Positions 40,007 through 49,225 are shown, counted from the first letter of the stretch. The stretch: 64,000 nt of DNA from an uncultured Treponema sp. (GCA_946411505.1 CAMKEG010000005.1:124001-188000), one strand, 5' to 3'. Made by a program: numbers and translations. The notes: a model not told the origin generated them from the letters alone.

Positions 40007-40924
40007 GTGACAATTCAAGAAGCAAAAAAATATGTCATTGAAAAAATAAAGGCCTCAAGCGCAAGCCCTGAATTGGACGCCGACGTTTTGCTGCAAGCGC
40101 TTTTAAACAAGGACAAAACTTTTGTTCTGCTTAACCGCGGCTTTGAACTGGCGGCGGAACAAAAAGCGCGCCTTGACGAATGGACGGCCGCGCGCGCCAC
40201 AGGCCTTCCTGTCGCCTACATCACAGGCAAAAAAGAGTTTTACGGCCTTGATTTTTTTGTGGACAAATCAACTTTGATTCCAAAAGCCGACACGGAAATC
40301 TTAGTCGCGCGCGCGGTTGAAGTTATTTCCGAACGGGTTTGGTTGAATCCAAATTCAATTTTGACGGTTTGCGACATGTGTTCGGGGAGCGGCTGCGTTG
40401 CCATAAGCGTTGTCCGCGCTTTGCTTGACGACGAGCGCATTCCGTTGGAGCGGCTTCCAAAATTTACGCTGGCTGACATAAGCGCCGCGGCTCTTGAACT
40501 TTCCCAAAAAAACGCTCGCGCGCTTTTGTCGCCCCAAGAGTTGGAGCGCGTAAAATTTGTCAGAAGCAATTTGTTTGACGCGATTCCGCTTTCGTATGAC
40601 GCAATCATTTCAAACCCTCCGTATGTTCCCAGGGACCAAGCGCGCGAGCTTTTGTCCGACGGACGCGGCGAGCCGCTTTTGGCGCTTGACGGCGACATAA
40701 ACGAAGCGGGCGATTATAGCGGAACTAACGACGGCCTTGCTGTTTTTAGACGGCTCGCGCTTGAAGCGCAGGCGCATTTAAATCGCGGCGGAGATTTTTT
40801 GTGCGAAACCGGCGAGTACAACGCCGACGCGGCCGCCGACTTTTTGCGCTCAAACGGCTTTAAGGATGTTGGCATTGACCTGGATTTGGAAGGCCAAAAA
40901 AGGGTGGTTCGTGGGTGTGTTTGA
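40007..40924 (+). CDS. prmC: Release-factor glutamine methyltransferase
   Basis: 305 residues, HemK family. Methylates the Gln of the GGQ loop in RF1 and RF2. The N-terminal helical domain is followed by a SAM fold with VCDMCSGSGCVAISV (motif I) and the catalytic IISNPPYVPR near residue 203. The start is GTG 40007, directly after the stop of the preceding gene (TAAGTG). Its partner prfA lies two genes upstream in the same operon. The end is followed by two large hairpins. Confidence 0.93.
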   Translation: MTIQEAKKYVIEKIKASSASPELDADVLLQALLNKDKTFVLLNRGFELAAEQKARLDEWTAARATGLPVAYITGKKEFYGLDFFVDKSTLIPKADTEILVARAVEVISERVWLNPNSILTVCDMCSGSGCVAISVVRALLDDERIPLERLPKFTLADISAAALELSQKNARALLSPQELERVKFVRSNLFDAIPLSYDAIISNPPYVPRDQARELLSDGRGEPLLALDGDINEAGDYSGTNDGLAVFRRLALEAQAHLNRGGDFLCETGEYNADAAADFLRSNGFKDVGIDLDLEGQKRVVRGCV

Positions 40925-40966
40925 CCAAGATGCCGCGATGTTCGCGAAGCGTGCCTGAACAAATTA

Positions 40967-41042
40967 TTGGAGCGCGAAAATTTTGTTCGCGCTCCAAAAG
41001 ACTTGTGTCAAGGCCTTGAGCGAAGCGTGCCTTGACGCAAGT
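40967..41042. terminator. Two hairpins between convergent prmC and the Na/Pi gene
   Basis: A 12-bp perfect stem (40967-40978 with 40986-40997) is followed by a 14-bp stem with one G-U pair (41001-41014 with 41029-41042). T runs are weak, but the position between convergent genes suits a shared bidirectional stop or RNA end. Confidence 0.6.
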
Positions 41043-42704
41043 CTATTGCGTCTGACCTAGCGCCTCGGCGATTCCAAAGGCGCGGTCGCCGATTTTTTCG
41101 ATTTGGCGGACGATGTCGATGTACAAAAGCTCGGATTTTACGTCGGCGCCGTTTTCCAAGCGTTTTCTTGCCACTTTCTTCAAGTTTTTTCTGAACAAGT
41201 CGATTTGATTTTCCAACTCTTCCGCCATGGAAAGTTTGTCCGCGTCAAGGTGCTTGTTGATGTTTATGTGGATGAACTGCAAGAACTGGCGGACCAATTC
41301 CACGTAAGGAATGAGGCGGTCCGCGTCGTCAATTTCAAAGACCATTTGCTTTTCAATCGAGCGCTTTAACAAAAGCGCGATGTTCAGGCATTCGTCCGTC
41401 ATGCTTTCCAAATCGCCGATGATTGAAAGCATTAGAGAAAGGTTTTCCATTTGCTTTTCGTTGACGGCCATTCGCTCGATGTGGACGATGTAGCGGGTCA
41501 ATTGCTCGTGCATTTGGTCGGCGTAATTTTCGGCCTGGATGATTTCTTCAAAATGCTGGTCTATAAAGGATTGGTCGCGGGATTTCAAGCCCATTTGAAT
41601 TTTGTCGAACATGTCGGTCGCGATGTCGGTAAGGTCCTTGATTTCCTTTTCGGCGCGTATGATGTAGGCGCCGACGTTTTCTTTTACAAGCGCGCTCTCG
41701 ATAAAGTCAAGGCGATAAATGTTGTTCTTGCCCTTGGCGTCGTCTTGAATGAAGCGCCGGCTAAGAGCGATGATTTGCGCCGTGAAGGGCAGGAACAAAA
41801 TTGTCGACAGCACTTTAAAGGCGCTCTGCAAGATTGAAATTTTAATCGCGATGTTCGCGGCGCTTGGCGTGACAAAGTCGATGAGCCGCAGGAAGGGCGA
41901 GTAAAAAATCAAGGCAAGGATTGTTCCGGCGACATTGAAGAAAACATGGGTGAAAGCCGCGCGCTTTGCGTCGGCGTTGCTTCCAAAGGCCGCCAAAATC
42001 GCGTCAATAGTTGAGCCGATGCCGCTTCCTAAAATCAGCGCCGCCGAAAATTCCCAAGTAATCAAGTTGTTGTAGGCCATCGTTATGACAATGGCGCTGA
42101 AGGCGCTTGAAGAGTGAAGGATTGCAGTGACTATGATTCCGACCGCAATCGCGATTACGAGAGAAACGACTCCCCAAGATTGAATGTCGTCAATCCATGA
42201 AAAGCGCGAGAGCTGTTCCGGCTTGAACGAAAGGGAGTCGCTCAACATGCTCAGTCCTAGGAACAAAAGGCCAAAGCCCATAAGAGCCTGGCCGATGTTT
42301 TTGTTTAGGCTGCGTTTTGTGAGGGTAAGAAAAAAGCCCGCGCCAAAAATTGGAATGGCGAAGGCTGAAATCTTAAAGTTGAATCCAAATATTGAAACAA
42401 TCCAAGCCGTGATTGTCGTTCCGATGTTGGCGCCAAAAATTACGCCCACGGACTGCTGCAAGGTCAAAAGGCCGGCGTTTACGAATGTGACTACCATCAC
42501 CGTCGTGGCGCCGGACGATTGTATGACCATCGTTATTACAAGGCCAGTCAAAAGCCCCTTGAAACGGTTTCCGGTCATCACGGAAAGGGCTCGTTGCAAG
42601 CGTTCGCCGGCGCTCTTTTGGACGCCGTCGCTCATCAATTTCATTCCATATAAAAGAAAGGCTAGCGAGCCTATCAATTGCAAAAGGCCTGTGACAAAAC
42701 GCAT
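41043..42704 (-). CDS. Na/Pi cotransporter family protein with PhoU-like domain
   Basis: Inner-membrane protein of 553 residues. The first 310 residues hold two inverted Na_Pi_cotrans repeats, with the signature QSSGATTVMVV (about 62-72) and HSSSAFSAIVI in the second half. The C-terminal 230 residues are a PhoU-like helical bundle (EKEIKDLTDIATDMFDK, MENLSLMLSIIGDLESMTDECLN). It probably takes up phosphate with sodium. Start ATG 42704: a -10 TAGACT ends 6 bases before it. It is divergent from the lipoprotein gene at 42776, and the two -35 boxes are one base apart. Confidence 0.9.
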   Translation of the reverse strand: MRFVTGLLQLIGSLAFLLYGMKLMSDGVQKSAGERLQRALSVMTGNRFKGLLTGLVITMVIQSSGATTVMVVTFVNAGLLTLQQSVGVIFGANIGTTITAWIVSIFGFNFKISAFAIPIFGAGFFLTLTKRSLNKNIGQALMGFGLLFLGLSMLSDSLSFKPEQLSRFSWIDDIQSWGVVSLVIAIAVGIIVTAILHSSSAFSAIVITMAYNNLITWEFSAALILGSGIGSTIDAILAAFGSNADAKRAAFTHVFFNVAGTILALIFYSPFLRLIDFVTPSAANIAIKISILQSAFKVLSTILFLPFTAQIIALSRRFIQDDAKGKNNIYRLDFIESALVKENVGAYIIRAEKEIKDLTDIATDMFDKIQMGLKSRDQSFIDQHFEEIIQAENYADQMHEQLTRYIVHIERMAVNEKQMENLSLMLSIIGDLESMTDECLNIALLLKRSIEKQMVFEIDDADRLIPYVELVRQFLQFIHININKHLDADKLSMAEELENQIDLFRKNLKKVARKRLENGADVKSELLYIDIVRQIEKIGDRAFGIAEALGQTQ

Positions 42705-42710
42705 TTTTAG

Positions 42711-42739
42711 AGTCTAGCGCAAAAGGGTGTGTTAATCAA
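42711..42739 (-). promoter_or_regulatory. Promoter of the Na/Pi gene
   Basis: On the minus strand: TTGATT (42739-42734), 17-bp spacer ending TTGCGC, TAGACT (42716-42711), then 6 bases to ATG. Confidence 0.6.
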
Positions 42740-42740
42740 G

Positions 42741-42769
42741 TTGAAATTTTCGCGCGTTTTTGATATTAT
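42741..42769 (+). promoter_or_regulatory. Promoter of the 42776 lipoprotein gene
   Basis: TTGAAA (42741-42746), 17-bp spacer, TATTAT (42764-42769), then 6 bases to ATG 42776. Back to back with the Na/Pi promoter. Confidence 0.65.
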
Positions 42770-42775
42770 TAAATT

Positions 42776-43555
42776 ATGAAAAACTTGCTTTTGATTTTAG
42801 CCGCGTTTTTTTCTTTGGCTTTTTTTTCTTGCAAAAAAGAAGCGGCAAGGCCCGTCGTCGCCGACCACATTCAAATCGAAGTTTCTGACGACAAAAAGCC
42901 TTTGGACGAGCTTCCGTCTTGGCATCCTTCCGAAAAGAAAATTTGCGTTGTCTTTGGCTACGGCTACAACGAAAAAAATTACGTCAATTCTGTTTTGTCT
43001 TCCTTGGAAAAAAAGTACGGACTTGACGACGGAAGCGAAGCTGGCGGCTTGATTTTTCCATTGGTTTATCCGGACGATTTTCCTTCCGAGCGCGTCAGCC
43101 GTCTGCCCGCTCTTGTAGGCGACCGCGACCTTGCTGGCTTGATTGTAATCGGCGCTCCGGAAAACACAAACTACGCCATCGCAAAATTGGAAGACGAGTA
43201 CTCGTCGCAAGAGACGATGATACCGTATCCTGTCTACGCTTTTTTTCCGCAAGACGACGTTCAGGGAATCGAAGCCACCGCCAACTTTGTCGTTGACCGC
43301 GCGATGGAGGGAAGCGGCTCCTCCGACGACGAATCCAACAAGGAAGAAGTTCTGCAAACGCAAGTCAAGGACTTGGACAAGATTTTGGACAACGCGATTG
43401 AATACATGCTCCTGACAGAAGCGCCGCTTCCCGGCAACGAGGAGCTGTTGGCGCATGTTTCCAAAATTGTAGGCAATTCGTACAAGGTTTCCCGCTATGT
43501 TGACGCGGAAAGCGGCTTGCAGTCAATCAACCATTTTGTAATCGAAGAAAAATGA
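42776..43555 (+). CDS. Periplasmic-binding-like lipoprotein (DUF3798-like)
   Basis: 259 residues. The signal peptide ends in the lipobox FFSC (Cys19). The mature part has an alternating alpha/beta pattern like a periplasmic binding protein: KICVVFGYGYNEKNYVNSVL, LIFPLVYPDDFPSERVSRLP, LAGLIVIGAPENTNYAIAKL and YPVYAFFPQDDVQGIEATA. It resembles the DUF3798 group found in spirochaetes and clostridia, a tentative match. The ligand is unknown, and no ABC permease is beside it. The next gene starts in ATGA overlap with its stop. Confidence 0.6.
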   Translation: MKNLLLILAAFFSLAFFSCKKEAARPVVADHIQIEVSDDKKPLDELPSWHPSEKKICVVFGYGYNEKNYVNSVLSSLEKKYGLDDGSEAGGLIFPLVYPDDFPSERVSRLPALVGDRDLAGLIVIGAPENTNYAIAKLEDEYSSQETMIPYPVYAFFPQDDVQGIEATANFVVDRAMEGSGSSDDESNKEEVLQTQVKDLDKILDNAIEYMLLTEAPLPGNEELLAHVSKIVGNSYKVSRYVDAESGLQSINHFVIEEK

Positions 43556-44223
43556 TTGAGTTAGTTCAGCAGGCGGACGGAGCGATTGGAAGCGCCGGCG
43601 CGATAAAGGCTCTTGCAAAAAAAGAGAGCGCCTCTATTTTAGTTTTGTCCGACTCCCACGGAAGGGCCGACGTCTTGCGGGCGGTTGTGGAAAAGTTTGG
43701 CGAGAGGTGCGACGCGCTTGTCTTTTGCGGAGACGGAATCGGAGACTTTTGTTCCGCATTGGAAGCGACAGGCAAAAACAAAAAACTGGCCAAGGCCTTT
43801 CCCCCCGTGGCGATTTTCGCGCGCGGAAACGGCGACTATCCCGACTTTCCGTTTGGCGACGGCGAGATAAAAGTTCCCTTGCATCAATTCTTAAAAGTCG
43901 CCGGAATGAAAGTCATGGCCACGCACGGCCATTCCGAAGGCGCCTACTACGGCCTTGGCCGCATGAACCAAGCGGCGCTGGAAAACCAAGCCGACGTAGT
44001 TTTTTACGGCCACACCCATATCGCTTCGCGCCAAGAAGAAGACTGCACTTTTTTTATAAACCCCGGAAGCTGCTCGCATCCCCGCGGCGGCCAAAAAGCC
44101 TGCTTTGCCATTACGCAAATTCCCGGAAACCAAGAGCGCTGCGAGACCACGTTTTTTTCCGTAAGCCTGTCGCTGGACGGCTGGGACTTTGCGCCCTACA
44201 CGCCGCCGCTTTGCGGGTGGTAG
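43552..44223 (+). CDS. Calcineurin-like phosphoesterase, YfcE/MJ0936 group
   Basis: 223 residues. A two-metal phosphodiesterase fold: LVLSDSHGRADVLRAVV (D-x-H), LVFCGDGIGDF (GD-x2-D variant), FARGNGDYPDF (GN-x-D), MATHGHSEG and VVFYGHTHIASRQEE (GHTH), then FINPGSCSHPR. Members split small phosphodiesters. It begins in a 4-base ATGA overlap with the lipoprotein gene. The first 27 residues before the beta strand are extra. It ends 6 bases from the converging diguanylate cyclase gene. Confidence 0.88.
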   Translation: MIELVQQADGAIGSAGAIKALAKKESASILVLSDSHGRADVLRAVVEKFGERCDALVFCGDGIGDFCSALEATGKNKKLAKAFPPVAIFARGNGDYPDFPFGDGEIKVPLHQFLKVAGMKVMATHGHSEGAYYGLGRMNQAALENQADVVFYGHTHIASRQEEDCTFFINPGSCSHPRGGQKACFAITQIPGNQERCETTFFSVSLSLDGWDFAPYTPPLCGW

Positions 44224-44229
44224 CCTCCG

Positions 44230-45735
44230 CTACCTCCTTCGGTCGATGCCGCGCTCCTTGTAGAATTTTTCCTTTTCGGAATACATGTCGGCGTCGGCAA
44301 TGCGCTCAAGGTCGTCGATTGAGGCGGACTTGTGGCTTTGCGCTTGGGCGTAGCCGATTGACATTGTCATTTCTTCTGTGTGCATGCCGTGCCACTCGGA
44401 GGCTTTTTTCTTGATTTCTTCGCGGATTGAGTCGGGATTTTTAACGGAGACGATGGCCATAAACTCATCGCCGCCTGTTCTGTAAACTTTGCCGAAGTTT
44501 CGGACGGAAAGCGCAAGGCAGTCCGCCGCGCCTTTTATAAGCTCGTCGCCGGCGGCGTGGCCTTTTGTGTCGTTGACGGTTTTTAGGCCGTTGACGTCGA
44601 TTGAAAAAATGACCAAGTCTTCGGGCGCTCCCTTAAGCCTGTATTCCTCCAAGTCTTCCTCGTAGCACCTTCGGTTGTAAAGGCGCGTCATTTCGTCGGT
44701 CATCGAAAGGCGGATCAAGTGCTCCTCGCGCTGCTTTTCTTCGTCAACGTTTCTTGTCGTGTAAATGACTTTGTTGGGGATTCCGTCAAGGGTGGAATCG
44801 ACCGTAATGTATTGCGCGCGGAACCAGCCGGAGACCACGTCGATAAAGTCGGCCGAAATCAGCTTTTTGTGCGAAAGGCGGGCGCGGACGGTTTTTATGT
44901 TGGTGAATGTCAAGAAGGCGTCCAGCTGGTCGGGCATGACTTGGTCCTTGATTTTCTGGTTCATGATTGTGTGGGTTTGGGCGGTCATGTCGATTCCGCG
45001 CTTTTTCTTTTCGGGATCGCGCAAGGGCATCTCTGTGTTGTCGATGAAGTTGATTAGGTTCACGTTGTCGTAGATTTCGACCATCGAATTCAAGAGCTCA
45101 AGCTTTTCGCCCATGTCCTCTTCGTGGCTTTTGATTGTTTCGTACTGCATGAAAAGCGTTCCAAAATAATCTTTGACAAGCTTTGCGATTGTGTAGCCGG
45201 CCGCGAACATTATCAAGGTCTCGATTGTAAAGCCTCCGATTCTGTCCAAAAAGAAGTCAAGGCTGTTTTCGTACTTTGAATTGAGCGCCGCCTGGTAGGG
45301 GGCTGTGAAGTATGTGGCCGTGAACATCAGCGCGTAGTTGAGCGCGGTGGAATAAAAATAAATCATCTTGTCCACAAAAAGCAGGCTCAAAAGCGGAACC
45401 AAAAACCAAGTCAAAAGAATGCTCACATGGCTGTATGACATGTAGACGATGATCGCGTCCAGGGCCGTAAGCGCGAATACGCTTGTGACAATCGACTTTG
45501 GGAGCTTTATCAAAAGAATTTTATGAATAATCGCCAAGGCCGCGACGCCCGCCGAAATGATAAAGCAAGTCGAGTACTTTATGTCCGGAAAAAAATCCGT
45601 CTTTATTCCCAGCGCAATCGCGGGACCTGTGACTATGAAAAAAAGAAGGGCGTTGTTTAGATAGCCGTTCACCCTGATTCTGTTCTTTACGATAAAGTCG
45701 TTGACGCTGTTGCTTTCCCTAATCGTGTTTGTCAT
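44230..45735 (-). CDS. Membrane diguanylate cyclase (GGDEF)
   Basis: 501 residues. About six membrane helices (roughly residues 28-200) form a sensor region without a known name, then a coiled linker (HEEDMGEKLELLNSM), a PAS-like stretch (about 215-330), and a GGDEF domain (about 345-495) with MTDEMTRLYNRRCYEEDL, FSIDVNGLKTVNDTKGHAAGDEL and YRTGGDEFMAIV. The active site is intact, so it should make c-di-GMP; no RxxD inhibitory site precedes GGDEF. ATG 45735 was preferred over 45741, since GGAGA then lies at normal distance. Upstream, on the same strand, is the ABC-F gene. Confidence 0.88.
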   Translation of the reverse strand: MTNTIRESNSVNDFIVKNRIRVNGYLNNALLFFIVTGPAIALGIKTDFFPDIKYSTCFIISAGVAALAIIHKILLIKLPKSIVTSVFALTALDAIIVYMSYSHVSILLTWFLVPLLSLLFVDKMIYFYSTALNYALMFTATYFTAPYQAALNSKYENSLDFFLDRIGGFTIETLIMFAAGYTIAKLVKDYFGTLFMQYETIKSHEEDMGEKLELLNSMVEIYDNVNLINFIDNTEMPLRDPEKKKRGIDMTAQTHTIMNQKIKDQVMPDQLDAFLTFTNIKTVRARLSHKKLISADFIDVVSGWFRAQYITVDSTLDGIPNKVIYTTRNVDEEKQREEHLIRLSMTDEMTRLYNRRCYEEDLEEYRLKGAPEDLVIFSIDVNGLKTVNDTKGHAAGDELIKGAADCLALSVRNFGKVYRTGGDEFMAIVSVKNPDSIREEIKKKASEWHGMHTEEMTMSIGYAQAQSHKSASIDDLERIADADMYSEKEKFYKERGIDRRR

Positions 45736-45759
45736 AAACATTCTCCTTGCTGTCGTTTC

Positions 45760-47763
45760 TTATCCCAGCTTTTCGGCTGCTTCTTCCCATTGGACGTTGA
45801 GCGCGTCCAATTCGGCGGAGGCGGCCGCGATTTGCTTTTGAACTTCCGTGGCCTTGGCGCCGTTGGAATAAACGGCGGGGTCGGACATTTTTTCTTCCAA
45901 AGCCTTTATGGCTTTTTCCTTTTCTTCTATTTGGGCGCCAAGGCTTTCGACAAAACGCTCAAGCCGCTTTTTTTCGTTGGCGGCTTTTTTTTGCTCTTCC
46001 CAGCTAATCGCGGCCGCCGATTTTTGGCCTTGCGACTGGTTCACGCTTGCGGCGGCTGGAGCGGCGTTTTGGGCTTGCCTTGAATTTCCGCCGGCAGCGT
46101 TTTGGGCTTGCGAGCTTTTCGCGCCGCCGGAGTTTTGGCCTGCTACAGTTCCGCCAGCTTCGGAAGCGACGCGCTCCAAGTAATACTCGTAGCCGCCCAA
46201 AAAGTTCCTCGCGCTTCCGGGCTTTAGTTCCAAAACCCGCGTGGCCAAATCTTGGATAAAGCCGCGGTCGTGGCTTACAAAGACAACCGTTCCGCCAAAA
46301 TCCTTAAGCGCCTCCAAAAGCGCGTCCTTGGACTGCATGTCCAAGTGGTTTGTCGGTTCGTCCAAAATCAAAAAGTTTATCGGCTTTAAAAGGAGTCGCA
46401 GCAGGGCCACGCGCGACTTTTCGCCGCCGCTCAAAACGTCAAGGCTTTTAAATACGTCGTCGCCCCGGAACAAAAAGGCGCCCAGCATGTCGCGGACTTT
46501 GGGAACCAATTCCAGCGGGCAAATGTCTTCTATGCTTTGCAAGACGGATTGGCTTCCTTTTATCGTCTCCGCGTTGTCCTGGCTAAAGTAGCCGATTTGG
46601 ACGCCGGAACCCGGAATCAACTCGCCGCTAAAGTCTTTGTCCACGCCCGCGATTATGCGCAAGAGCGTTGACTTTCCGGCGCCGTTGTGGCCCACGACTA
46701 CAAGGCGCTCGCCGTTTTCTATCTGCAAGTCCAAGTTGTCCAAAACTTTTGTCGCGCCGTCGTAGCTTTTTGTAAGGCCCTTTGCCCTAAAGACCAGCTG
46801 GCCTGAATGCGGCGCCGGCGGAAACTTAAAGTGGATTTTTTTAAGCGACTCTGGAATTTCTATCGGAACGATTTTGTCCAGCATTTTTTGCCGGCTTTGC
46901 GCCTGCACGGCCTTAGTGGCCTTGTAGCCAAAACGGTCGATGAAGGACTGCAAGTGGGCGATTTCTTCCTGCTGCTTTTGGTATTCGGCCATCAAGGTCT
47001 TTAGCTCGGCCTCGCGGACTTTTTCGTAGTGGCTGTAGTTTCCGGGATAGCGGTTTAGCTGGCCGTTAAAAAGCTCGTAGACTTCGTTTATCGTGACATC
47101 CAAAAAGTAGCGGTCGTGGCTTACAAGCAAAAAGCCGCCCTTGAAATTTTGCAGAAACGATTCAAGCCAATCGCGCGCCTCGATGTCCAAATAGTTTGTC
47201 GGCTCGTCAAGCAACAGAATGTCCGGCCCTTGCATCAAGGCCTTTGCAAGCGCGATTCTCATCTGCCAGCCGCCGGAAAATTCGTCGGTCATCTTTGCAA
47301 AGTCGGCTCTAGAAAATCCAAGACCAAGCAAAACGCTTTCGGCAAGCGCGTCGCGGCGGTACCAGCCCGACTCTTCAAGCCTTGCAAGGAGGGCGGCGTG
47401 GCGCTCCAAAAGCTCCGCGCTGTTGGACGGGTTTTCCTTTAGCGCGTCGCCAATCGAGTCTATTTCTTCCTGGATTTTGTAGCCGTAGTCAAAGGCGCGG
47501 TCGGCTTCCTGCAAGAGCGTGGAGCCTGAATGGGTTAGGCCCGACTGGGGAAGGTAGACGATTCGCGCGTCCTTTTGCGCGACGCGTTCCCCGCCGTCAG
47601 GCTCCTGAAGGCCCGCCATGATTTTTATCAGCGTTGACTTTCCGGCGCCGTTGGCTCCCGTGAGCGCGGCCTTTGTTCCGGTCTTCAAATTTACTGAAAC
47701 ATTGTCTAGAATTTTTTTGTCGCCAAAAGAAAGCGACACTTTTGAAAATTGAACAAAGGCCAT
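45760..47763 (-). CDS. ABC-F family ATPase with a repeat insertion
   Basis: 667 residues, a soluble protein with two ATP-binding cassettes that acts on the ribosome (translation factor or antibiotic protection). Cassette 1: GANGAGKST (36-44), FSGGWQMR, LDEPTNYLDI. Cassette 2: GHNGAGKST, LSGGEKSR, LDEPTNHLDM. The interdomain linker is helical (KTLMAEYQKQQEEIAHLQSF). The C-terminal coiled coil (about 586-667) is separated from cassette 2 by 51 residues (535-585, bases 46009-46161) of Gln/Ala/Asn/Ser repeats such as SSQAQNAAGG and SRQAQNAA. These carry four units of the dispersed small repeat also seen in gluQ and fmt. The subfamily (Uup or YdiF-like) is uncertain. Confidence 0.9.
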   Translation of the reverse strand: MAFVQFSKVSLSFGDKKILDNVSVNLKTGTKAALTGANGAGKSTLIKIMAGLQEPDGGERVAQKDARIVYLPQSGLTHSGSTLLQEADRAFDYGYKIQEEIDSIGDALKENPSNSAELLERHAALLARLEESGWYRRDALAESVLLGLGFSRADFAKMTDEFSGGWQMRIALAKALMQGPDILLLDEPTNYLDIEARDWLESFLQNFKGGFLLVSHDRYFLDVTINEVYELFNGQLNRYPGNYSHYEKVREAELKTLMAEYQKQQEEIAHLQSFIDRFGYKATKAVQAQSRQKMLDKIVPIEIPESLKKIHFKFPPAPHSGQLVFRAKGLTKSYDGATKVLDNLDLQIENGERLVVVGHNGAGKSTLLRIIAGVDKDFSGELIPGSGVQIGYFSQDNAETIKGSQSVLQSIEDICPLELVPKVRDMLGAFLFRGDDVFKSLDVLSGGEKSRVALLRLLLKPINFLILDEPTNHLDMQSKDALLEALKDFGGTVVFVSHDRGFIQDLATRVLELKPGSARNFLGGYEYYLERVASEAGGTVAGQNSGGAKSSQAQNAAGGNSRQAQNAAPAAASVNQSQGQKSAAAISWEEQKKAANEKKRLERFVESLGAQIEEKEKAIKALEEKMSDPAVYSNGAKATEVQKQIAAASAELDALNVQWEEAAEKLG
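46009..46161. repeat. Dispersed small-repeat insertion in the ABC-F gene
   Basis: Four units in plus orientation: GATTTTTGGCCTTGCGA, GCGTTTTGGGCTTGCC, GCGTTTTGGGCTTGCGAG and GAGTTTTGGCCTGCT. They are the reverse complement of the form in fmt, but here the gene is on the minus strand, so both proteins gain S-Q-A-Q-N type peptides. Confidence 0.75.
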
Positions 47764-47782
47764 TTTTTTCCGCCGTTCCGAC

Positions 47783-49114
47783 CTACCTGCTGAAGAAAAG
47801 CACGATTGGGCTCTTTGACTGGCTTTGCGCGATGTTGTTCTTTATCGTCGCGTCGCTCGCGTCTTCCAGCGTAAGTCCGTTTGGAGAGTTTTTGTAAAAG
47901 AAGTTGACTTCGTTGTTTGTGTTGTCAAAAACGAATGTCAACATTCCGTCAAAGCGGGAAAGCAAATCCTTGCTCACCAAATACTTTATTGAAACTTTTC
48001 CCTTTCCGCGCGCGTTTTCCGAAATGACGTTGGGCGTCAAAAGTGAAAATCCGTTCCATGTGAAGGCGCCGTTTCCCGTGAATGTCAGCGTTCCGTAATT
48101 TGACGAACGGAAAGAGTCAACCTTGTAAAGCTTTTGCATTTCCTCGGCGCGTCGCTCCTCCTCCGCCTTTAGAAGCTCGTCGATTTTGTAATCGGAAGAA
48201 ATCGTCACGAATGTGTATGCCTCGGGCTTGTTGTCGTTGCCGGTGTAGTTGACGACTATTTGGTTTGCGTCGCGGATAATCATTTGGAATGGCGTTCCGG
48301 TAAAGTCGTAAACCTTGTCGCGCGCTTTTGTTATGCCGCCGTAATTTGCAGACCTGTAGCGGCCGCTTATGTTGATTGAAACTTTTCCGCTTTCAACTCC
48401 GGTGTCAAAGCCGTATGAGCTTTTCATCGATTCCAAGTCAATCGTGTTGTTCTCTAGCATTCTCTGGTAGCTTTCCGGATACCATTTTGCTTGGAGGACT
48501 TGGTTTAAAATCGTGTCCTCGTCTTCCGCCGGCGCTTCCTCAAGTTGGCCGCCGACAATCTTTCCGCCTTCGCCCGTTTCAAAAATCGCAAGGTTGTGGG
48601 AAAAGCACCAGCCTTGGGTTCCGCCTGTCGTCAAGACGCAAAGCCAGTCGCCCTCAAGCTTTTCGCCCGAGTGCATGATTACGTCCTGGCCCTTTCCCTT
48701 GTAAAGAATTTTCACGACCTCGTCTTTGTGCAGGCGGTACTTTTGCTTTGAGGTGTTGACCGGGTCGGCGCGAACGGGGAGGCCGTCGATTTTTATCTTG
48801 GCGTACTTGTGCCGGAACTCGGCGTATTTTTGCGCGGCTTTCGCGGCCTTCTTTTTTGAGAGGGGTTGGGTCAGCTGCCAAAGGGGTACTTCCAAATTTT
48901 CCTTTGTGCCCGGAAGCCCGATTACGTAAACGTGGCTGATGTTGGACTTAAAGTAAACTTTTACGATTTGTCCGTCCTGCAAATTTTTTTGCGGAAGGTC
49001 CCAAAGCAAAATTGAATAGCCGATTGAGCGGCGGCAAGAGGTCAAAATTGTTGTCAACGCAAGCGCGCAGACCGCGAAAACAATCGCCGGGCGCGAAAAT
49101 AGTCTTCTTTTCAT
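47783..49114 (-). CDS. Lipoprotein with a bacterial SH3 domain
   Basis: 443 residues. The signal peptide ends in the lipobox LTSC (Cys27). An SH3-like domain spans about 107-180 (KIDGLPVRADPV, DEVVKILYKGKGQD, GDWLCVLTTGGTQGWCF). A central helical linker follows (DTILNQVLQAKWYPESYQRML), then two related beta segments (SGRYRSANYGGITKARDKVYDF and DSFRSSNYGTLTFTGNGAFTW), an internal repeat. It is probably a periplasmic peptidoglycan-associated protein. A -10-like TAATAT lies 9 bases before the ATG and a 16-bp dyad overlaps it. Confidence 0.75.
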   Translation of the reverse strand: MKRRLFSRPAIVFAVCALALTTILTSCRRSIGYSILLWDLPQKNLQDGQIVKVYFKSNISHVYVIGLPGTKENLEVPLWQLTQPLSKKKAAKAAQKYAEFRHKYAKIKIDGLPVRADPVNTSKQKYRLHKDEVVKILYKGKGQDVIMHSGEKLEGDWLCVLTTGGTQGWCFSHNLAIFETGEGGKIVGGQLEEAPAEDEDTILNQVLQAKWYPESYQRMLENNTIDLESMKSSYGFDTGVESGKVSINISGRYRSANYGGITKARDKVYDFTGTPFQMIIRDANQIVVNYTGNDNKPEAYTFVTISSDYKIDELLKAEEERRAEEMQKLYKVDSFRSSNYGTLTFTGNGAFTWNGFSLLTPNVISENARGKGKVSIKYLVSKDLLSRFDGMLTFVFDNTNNEVNFFYKNSPNGLTLEDASDATIKNNIAQSQSKSPIVLFFSR

Positions 49115-49126
49115 AGGGAGACCATA

Positions 49127-49142
49127 TTACCATAAATGGTAA
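49127..49142. promoter_or_regulatory. Dyad over the SH3 lipoprotein promoter
   Basis: TTACCAT and ATGGTAA form a perfect 7-bp inverted repeat with a 2-base centre, directly beside the -10-like TAATAT (minus strand, 49129-49124). A possible repressor site. Confidence 0.45.
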
Positions 49143-49225
49143 AAATATTCTATATGTTGGAGAAATGAGCGGAAACGGCGCTTTTTTTATCTCGCATTTT
49201 TGCTCAACCGGTTGCGTAAATTCTC

